Shown: positions 7,695 to 10,934 of the stretch, piece by piece
How positions within the stretch are numbered: the first letter of the stretch is position 1
Layout of the letters: each line of letters starts with the position of its first letter
Assembly: GCA_041629655.1 (NCBI GenBank)
Contig: JBFKMV010000173.1
Location: forward strand, 1-10,934
Reading direction: 5' to 3'
From: JBFKMV01 sp041629655
GTDB lineage: Bacteria; Acidobacteriota; Polarisedimenticolia; Polarisedimenticolales; Polarisedimenticolaceae
DNA: 10,934 bases
Program-made: the position numbers and the translations under genes
The notes under the pieces: generated by a model
Databases searched by the model: none
What the model was told of the DNA's origin: nothing
What the model saw: the letters and a program-made list of their open reading frames with translations, nothing else

Positions 7695-8659
7695 GGGCCA
7701 TCGCGGGACCACCGGCGCGGCGCCTGCTGATCGTCGACGACAGCCGGCTGATCCTGAAGCTGGTCGGGGACTTCTTCTCCCTGCAGGGCTATCGGGTCGA
7801 CGAGGCCGAGGACGCCGCGGCGGCGCTCGAGCGGCTCGAGCAGTCGGAGCCCGACGTGATCGTGGCCGACGTGCTGATGCCGGAGATGGACGGCTGGCAG
7901 TTCTACCAGGAGGTCAAGCAGCGGCGCGAGACGGCCGACATCCCGTTCGTGTTCCTGACCAGCGAGGCCCGGCTGTCCAGGCGGCTGCGCGGCCTGCGGA
8001 TGGGGGCCGACGACTACCTGACCAAGCCGTTCGCGGTCGAGGAGCTCCACGCCCGCGTCGAGCGCCTGCTGGCTCGGCGCGAGCCGTCGCAGCCGCGCTG
8101 GCCGGCCGACGGCACGCTGCTGGCCGGCTCGGTCGAGCACCTGCCGATCCCGGACCTGCTGCAGGTGCTGGCGGTGCACGGGCGGCGCGGGGTGATCGAG
8201 CTGGAGGACGGCGAGCGGAGCGGCCGGATCGTGTTCGAGGGCGACCGCGTGACGCGCGTCGAAGCGGGTGGGGTCCAGGGGCGCAAGGCGCTCTACCGCA
8301 TGCTGGCCTGGGAGGGCGCGGCGTTCCGCGTGCGTCGGCTCGGCGCGGGCGAGGTCCCGGAGTCCGCGGAAGAGCGCGTCTCGGACCTGTTGATGGACGC
8401 CATGGTGGCGGTCGACGAGTGGAGCCGCTGGCGCGAGGCGTTGCCGGACGGCAAGCTGCGGCTCCAGATCCTGGAGGAGCTGGATGCGCGGATCGAGGCG
8501 CTGTCCGACCCGCGTTCCGCCGCGGCGGAGGTCCTGTCCCGCTCCAAGGACGGCCAGACGATCGCCGAGATCATCGAGCAGAGCCCGCTGAGCGACGCCG
8601 AGCTGGCCCGCGCGATCTGCGACCTCGTGGAGCGCGAAGTGTTGCGCCCCGTGCCCTGA
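7691..8659 (+). CDS. REC-PATAN (DUF4388) response regulator
   Basis: This 322-residue protein has a receiver domain (about 10-128) with Asp16-Asp17, phospho-acceptor Asp60 in VADVLMPEMDG, Thr90 and Lys112 in TKPF, so it should be phosphorylatable. A PATAN/DUF4388-type domain follows (about 142-245), recognised by GSVEHLPIPDLLQVLAVHGR (146-165), GVIELEDGERSGRIVFEGDR (167-186) and the GRKALYRMLAWEGAAFRV segment (197-214). The C-terminus (about 255-320) is helical and resembles the winged-helix-like tail often found after DUF4388, with GQTIAEIIEQSPLSDAELAR (288-307). PATAN proteins such as cyanobacterial PatA act in protein-protein signalling linked to motility or cell pattern; no DNA-binding domain is evident here. 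It overlaps the HD-GYP gene by four bases and is probably co-translated, so the two likely share a pathway. No ligand or partner can be named. Confidence 0.87.
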   Translation: MRAIAGPPARRLLIVDDSRLILKLVGDFFSLQGYRVDEAEDAAAALERLEQSEPDVIVADVLMPEMDGWQFYQEVKQRRETADIPFVFLTSEARLSRRLRGLRMGADDYLTKPFAVEELHARVERLLARREPSQPRWPADGTLLAGSVEHLPIPDLLQVLAVHGRRGVIELEDGERSGRIVFEGDRVTRVEAGGVQGRKALYRMLAWEGAAFRVRRLGAGEVPESAEERVSDLLMDAMVAVDEWSRWREALPDGKLRLQILEELDARIEALSDPRSAAAEVLSRSKDGQTIAEIIEQSPLSDAELARAICDLVEREVLRPVP

Positions 8660-8683
8660 TCCCCGGGCTCCCGCCCCGACCCT

Positions 8684-8689
8684 TATAAT
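8684..8689 (+). promoter_or_regulatory. TATAAT -10 box upstream of the DMT transporter gene
   Basis: A perfect TATAAT lies 25 bases after the REC-PATAN stop, followed by CCCG as at the recG box. Transcription would begin near 8696, leaving about 50 bases of leader. The leader contains a 7-base-pair GC stem (8701-8707 with 8714-8720, six-base loop) before GGGAGG at 8733-8738. No good -35 is visible. The stem has no T-run after it, so it is not an intrinsic terminator. Confidence 0.5.
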
Positions 8690-8747
8690 CCCGACCTCCG
8701 CCCGGCGGCACCGCGCCGGGGCGGGCTCGTGCGGGAGGCGACGGCCG

Positions 8748-9632
8748 GTGTTTCCCGGAGCTCTGGCGCTGGTGGTCGCGGTCGTCGCCGTGTCCTGGGC
8801 GGCGATCCTGATCCGGCTCTGCGAGGCCCCGGCCCTGGGGATCGCGTTCTGGCGCTTGCTGTTCGCGTCGCTGCCGCTGGTTCCGCTGGGCGGGCGCGGG
8901 CTGTCACGCGCCTCGGCGTCCACCTGGGGGCTGGCCCTGGCGGCGGGGACGCTGCTGGCGGTCCACTTCGCGACCTGGATCTCGTCCCTCGCCTTCACCT
9001 CGGTCGCCTCGTCGGTGATGCTGGTCGCCACGCAGCCGGTGTGGGTCGCCCTGCTGGCTCCGCTGTTCCTCGGCGAGCGGCCGGGGGTGGGCGGTGTGGC
9101 CGGGATGGCGCTGGCGCTGACGGGAACCGCGCTGCTCGCCGGCGGCGACCTGTTGCTGGGCGGGCAGGCCCTGGCCGGCGATGCGCTGGCGCTGGCCGGC
9201 GCCGTCAGCGGGGCGGCCTACCTGATGATCGGACGGCGGCTGCGCGAGCAGGTGGCGTTCACCTCGTACCTCTTGATGGTCAACGGCGCGGCCACGCTGG
9301 TGCTGGGACTGCTGGCGTGGCTCGGGGGCGTGCGGCTCGGCGCGTACCCGCCGGCGACGTGGCTCTGGATCGCGCTGCTGGCCGCGGGTCCGCACCTGAT
9401 CGGGCACGGGCTGCTCAACTGGAGCGTGCGCCGGCTGCGCTCGTTCACGGTCAACGTGGCGGTGCTCGGCGAGCCGCTGCTGGCCGCGCTGTACGCGGCG
9501 CTGCTGTTCGACGAGATCCCCGGCGCCGCGTTCTACGGGGGCGCGTTGCTGATCGCCGCAGGGATCTGGCTCGCGATGCGCGAGGAGACGCGCCGGCGCT
9601 CCGACGAGCTTCCCGCGGCGGCCCCGCTATAA
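8748..9632 (+). CDS. EamA/DMT-family membrane transporter
   Basis: This 294-residue integral membrane protein consists of two EamA repeats (about 6-131 and 144-276), giving about ten membrane helices, the layout of drug/metabolite transporter superfamily exporters such as RhaT- and YdcZ-like permeases. Family signatures visible are SWAAILIRL near the start (16-24), AFWRLLFA (33-40), TSVASSVMLVATQPVWVALL (84-103) with the conserved FLGERP (107-112), and in the second half VAVLGEPLLAALYAALLFDE (237-256), equivalent to that motif. The substrate cannot be predicted; amino acids or other small metabolites are typical. The start is GTG at 8748 with GGGAGG nine bases upstream, and it places the first helix properly. 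The C-terminal tail is short and charged. Its TAA stop (9630-9632) lies inside the TATAAT box of recG. Confidence 0.9.
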   Translation: MFPGALALVVAVVAVSWAAILIRLCEAPALGIAFWRLLFASLPLVPLGGRGLSRASASTWGLALAAGTLLAVHFATWISSLAFTSVASSVMLVATQPVWVALLAPLFLGERPGVGGVAGMALALTGTALLAGGDLLLGGQALAGDALALAGAVSGAAYLMIGRRLREQVAFTSYLLMVNGAATLVLGLLAWLGGVRLGAYPPATWLWIALLAAGPHLIGHGLLNWSVRRLRSFTVNVAVLGEPLLAALYAALLFDEIPGAAFYGGALLIAAGIWLAMREETRRRSDELPAAAPL

Positions 9633-9633
9633 T
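9628..9633 (+). promoter_or_regulatory. TATAAT -10 box for recG, leaderless arrangement
   Basis: A perfect TATAAT is followed by seven bases (CCCGCGC) and then the recG ATG at 9641, so the transcript would start at or next to the A of ATG. No Shine-Dalgarno is present between them. The box contains the TAA stop of the upstream transporter. The -35 region at the usual spacing (9605-9610) does not match consensus. Confidence 0.55.
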
Positions 9634-9640
9634 CCCGCGC

Positions 9641-10934
9641 ATGCTGCAAGCGGACACGCCGCTGCGCTACGTCAAGGGCATCGGGCCACGGCGCGCCGAG
9701 AAGCTCGAAGCGTCCGGTGTCGAGACGGTCGAGGACCTGCTGTACGTCCTGCCGTTCCGCTGGGAGGACCGCCGCGCGTTCGCGACCGTGGCCGAGCTGG
9801 GCTTGCTGCAACGCGAATCGACGCTCGAGGTCGAGGTCGCCTCGAGCCGGCTGATCCGCACCCGCAAGCGCGGCTTCACGATCTTCGAGGCGGTGCTCGA
9901 GGACCGCAGTGGCCAGATCACCGCGGTCTGGTACAACCAGCCCTACCTGGCGCGGGTGTTCGTGGCGGGCCGCCGCGCGGTGGTGTTCGGCCGCGCCGCG
10001 ATCAGCCGCTACAAGAAGAAGTTGGTGCTGGAGAACCCCGACTACGAGCTGCTCGAGGAGGAGGACCGCGAGGGCATCCACACCGGCCGCATCGTGCCGG
10101 TCTACCGCAAGCTCGGCGAGCTGTCCTCGCGCATGCTGCGCGTGATCCAGCACCGGGTGCTGGAGGGGCTGGGGGAGCGGGCGCTGGCGGAGACGGTGCC
10201 GCCGGACGTCGGACCGCCCGAGGGCCGCATCGCGCGGCTCGAGGCGCTGCGGCAGACCCACTTCCCGCCGCCCCAGACGCGCCTCGACGACCTCGCCGAG
10301 CGGCGCACGGCGGCCCAACGGCAGCTGGCGTTCGAGGAGATCTTCCTGCTCCAGCTCGCGCTGGCGCTGCGGCGCCACGGGTTGCGGCAGCAGCGCCGCG
10401 GCACGGCCTACGAGCTGACCGACGCGCTGCGCACCAAGCTCGGCAGATTGTTGCCGTTCAAGCTGACGGCGGCACAGCGGCGCGTGCTGAAGGAGATCGG
10501 CCGGGATCTCGAGTCGACGCACCCGATGAACCGGCTGCTCCAGGGCGACGTCGGCTCGGGCAAGACCATCGTCGCGTTGCTGACGATGCTGGTGGCGGTG
10601 GAGAACGGGTTCCAGGCCGCGCTGATGGTGCCGACCGAGATCCTCGCCGAGCAGCACTACCGCACGCTGTCGAGCATCCTCGCCGTGGAGGGGATCTCGT
10701 ACCGCATGGCGGTGCTGACCGGCTCGCTGCGCGCGGCGGCGCGGCGCCGGGTGCTGACCTCGGTCCGCACCGGGCAGGCCGACATCGTGGTCGGGACGCA
10801 CGCGCTGTTCGAGGCCGGGGTCGAGTTCCGCAAGCTCGGCCTGGTCGTGGTGGACGAGCAGCACCGCTTCGGGGTGTTGCAGCGCGCGGCGCTGGCGGCC
10901 AAGGGCGCGCGCCCGGACGTGCTGGTGATGACGG
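9641..10934 (+). CDS. recG: ATP-dependent DNA helicase RecG (partial, 3' end off the right edge)
   Basis: The first 431 residues of RecG, the helicase that remodels stalled replication forks and branched DNA, are present; a full protein is usually about 690 residues. The N-terminal region opens with RYVKGIGPRRAEKLEASGVE (9-28) and LYVLPFRWEDRR (34-45), typical of RecG. The wedge (OB-fold) domain at about 60-135 contains RKRGFTIFEAVLEDRSGQIT (76-95). The helicase part follows: GDVGSGKTIVAL (Walker A, 302-313), MVPTEILAEQHY (329-340), TGSLRAAARR (360-369), IVVGTHALF (382-390) and the Walker B box VVVDEQHRFGVLQR (402-415). The DEQH form rather than DEAD/DEAH is standard for RecG. The ATG at 9641 matches the usual N-terminus. 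It starts nine bases after the transporter stop and has its own -10 box, so it is probably transcribed independently as well as by read-through. Confidence 0.96.
   Translation, partial: MLQADTPLRYVKGIGPRRAEKLEASGVETVEDLLYVLPFRWEDRRAFATVAELGLLQRESTLEVEVASSRLIRTRKRGFTIFEAVLEDRSGQITAVWYNQPYLARVFVAGRRAVVFGRAAISRYKKKLVLENPDYELLEEEDREGIHTGRIVPVYRKLGELSSRMLRVIQHRVLEGLGERALAETVPPDVGPPEGRIARLEALRQTHFPPPQTRLDDLAERRTAAQRQLAFEEIFLLQLALALRRHGLRQQRRGTAYELTDALRTKLGRLLPFKLTAAQRRVLKEIGRDLESTHPMNRLLQGDVGSGKTIVALLTMLVAVENGFQAALMVPTEILAEQHYRTLSSILAVEGISYRMAVLTGSLRAAARRRVLTSVRTGQADIVVGTHALFEAGVEFRKLGLVVVDEQHRFGVLQRAALAAKGARPDVLVMT

Noticed and set aside
5193..7712. An 839-codon open frame on the minus strand opposite the HD-GYP gene and running through the glycosyltransferase gene in another frame
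   Set aside because: It crosses two well-supported genes, lacks any recognisable domain, and its composition is that of a shadow frame.
8660..8747. Possible intrinsic terminator after the REC-PATAN gene
   Set aside because: There are GC-rich stems but no following T-run, and the AT-rich part is better explained as a -10 box.
7613..9031. A 472-codon minus-strand open frame opposite the REC-PATAN and transporter genes
   Set aside because: It is antisense to genes with intact receiver and EamA motifs, and no ribosome binding site or family similarity is seen.
9533..10864. A 443-codon minus-strand open frame opposite recG
   Set aside because: The plus strand encodes RecG with all helicase motifs in order, so the minus frame is a shadow.

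Overview
This is a GC-rich bacterial window (roughly 70% GC by eye) from a Gram-negative-type organism that makes c-type cytochromes with the System I (Ccm) pathway. The mix of an archaeal/delta-like CcmE (Cys instead of His), a short CcmI-like protein, a REC-GAF-HD-GYP regulator and a REC-PATAN (DUF4388) regulator fits Acidobacteriota, Myxococcota or a related deep-branching phylum. The sequence alone does not settle the phylum.

Left half (1-4634, minus strand): a compact cytochrome c maturation operon reading right to left: ccmE, ccmF, ccmH, a short ccmI-like gene, ccmA and ccmB. ccmB runs off the left edge, and ccmC probably follows outside. Genes overlap or nearly abut: ccmF/ccmH by 8 bases, ccmH/ccmI by GTGA, ccmA/ccmB by GTGA. 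Together they export heme by an ABC-type release mechanism (CcmA, CcmB), carry it on CcmE in the periplasm and ligate it to apocytochrome (CcmF, CcmH, CcmI). CcmE has a CxxxY heme motif, and CcmH has a C-x-C-x-C...C-x-C cluster instead of the usual CxxC. No ccmG-like thioredoxin gene sits between ccmF and ccmH.

Middle (4635-6028): a divergent intergenic region carries a good candidate ccm promoter and a weaker greA promoter. greA (plus) converges on a GT2 glycosyltransferase gene (minus), with only 3 bases between their stop codons.

Right half (6114-10934, plus strand): a two-gene signalling unit joined by an ATGA overlap (a REC-GAF-HD-GYP cyclic-di-GMP phosphodiesterase and a REC-PATAN protein, with no kinase nearby), then an EamA/DMT-family membrane transporter, then the 5' part of recG, which is cut by the right edge.

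Exact TATAAT boxes occur three times, each at a gene junction. Two lie 7-8 bases from a start codon, which suggests leaderless transcripts for recG and the glycosyltransferase. I found no RNA genes, insertion sequences, CRISPR arrays or clear intrinsic terminators. I see no convincing wholly new system. The most unusual material is the variant Ccm machinery and the promoter architecture.
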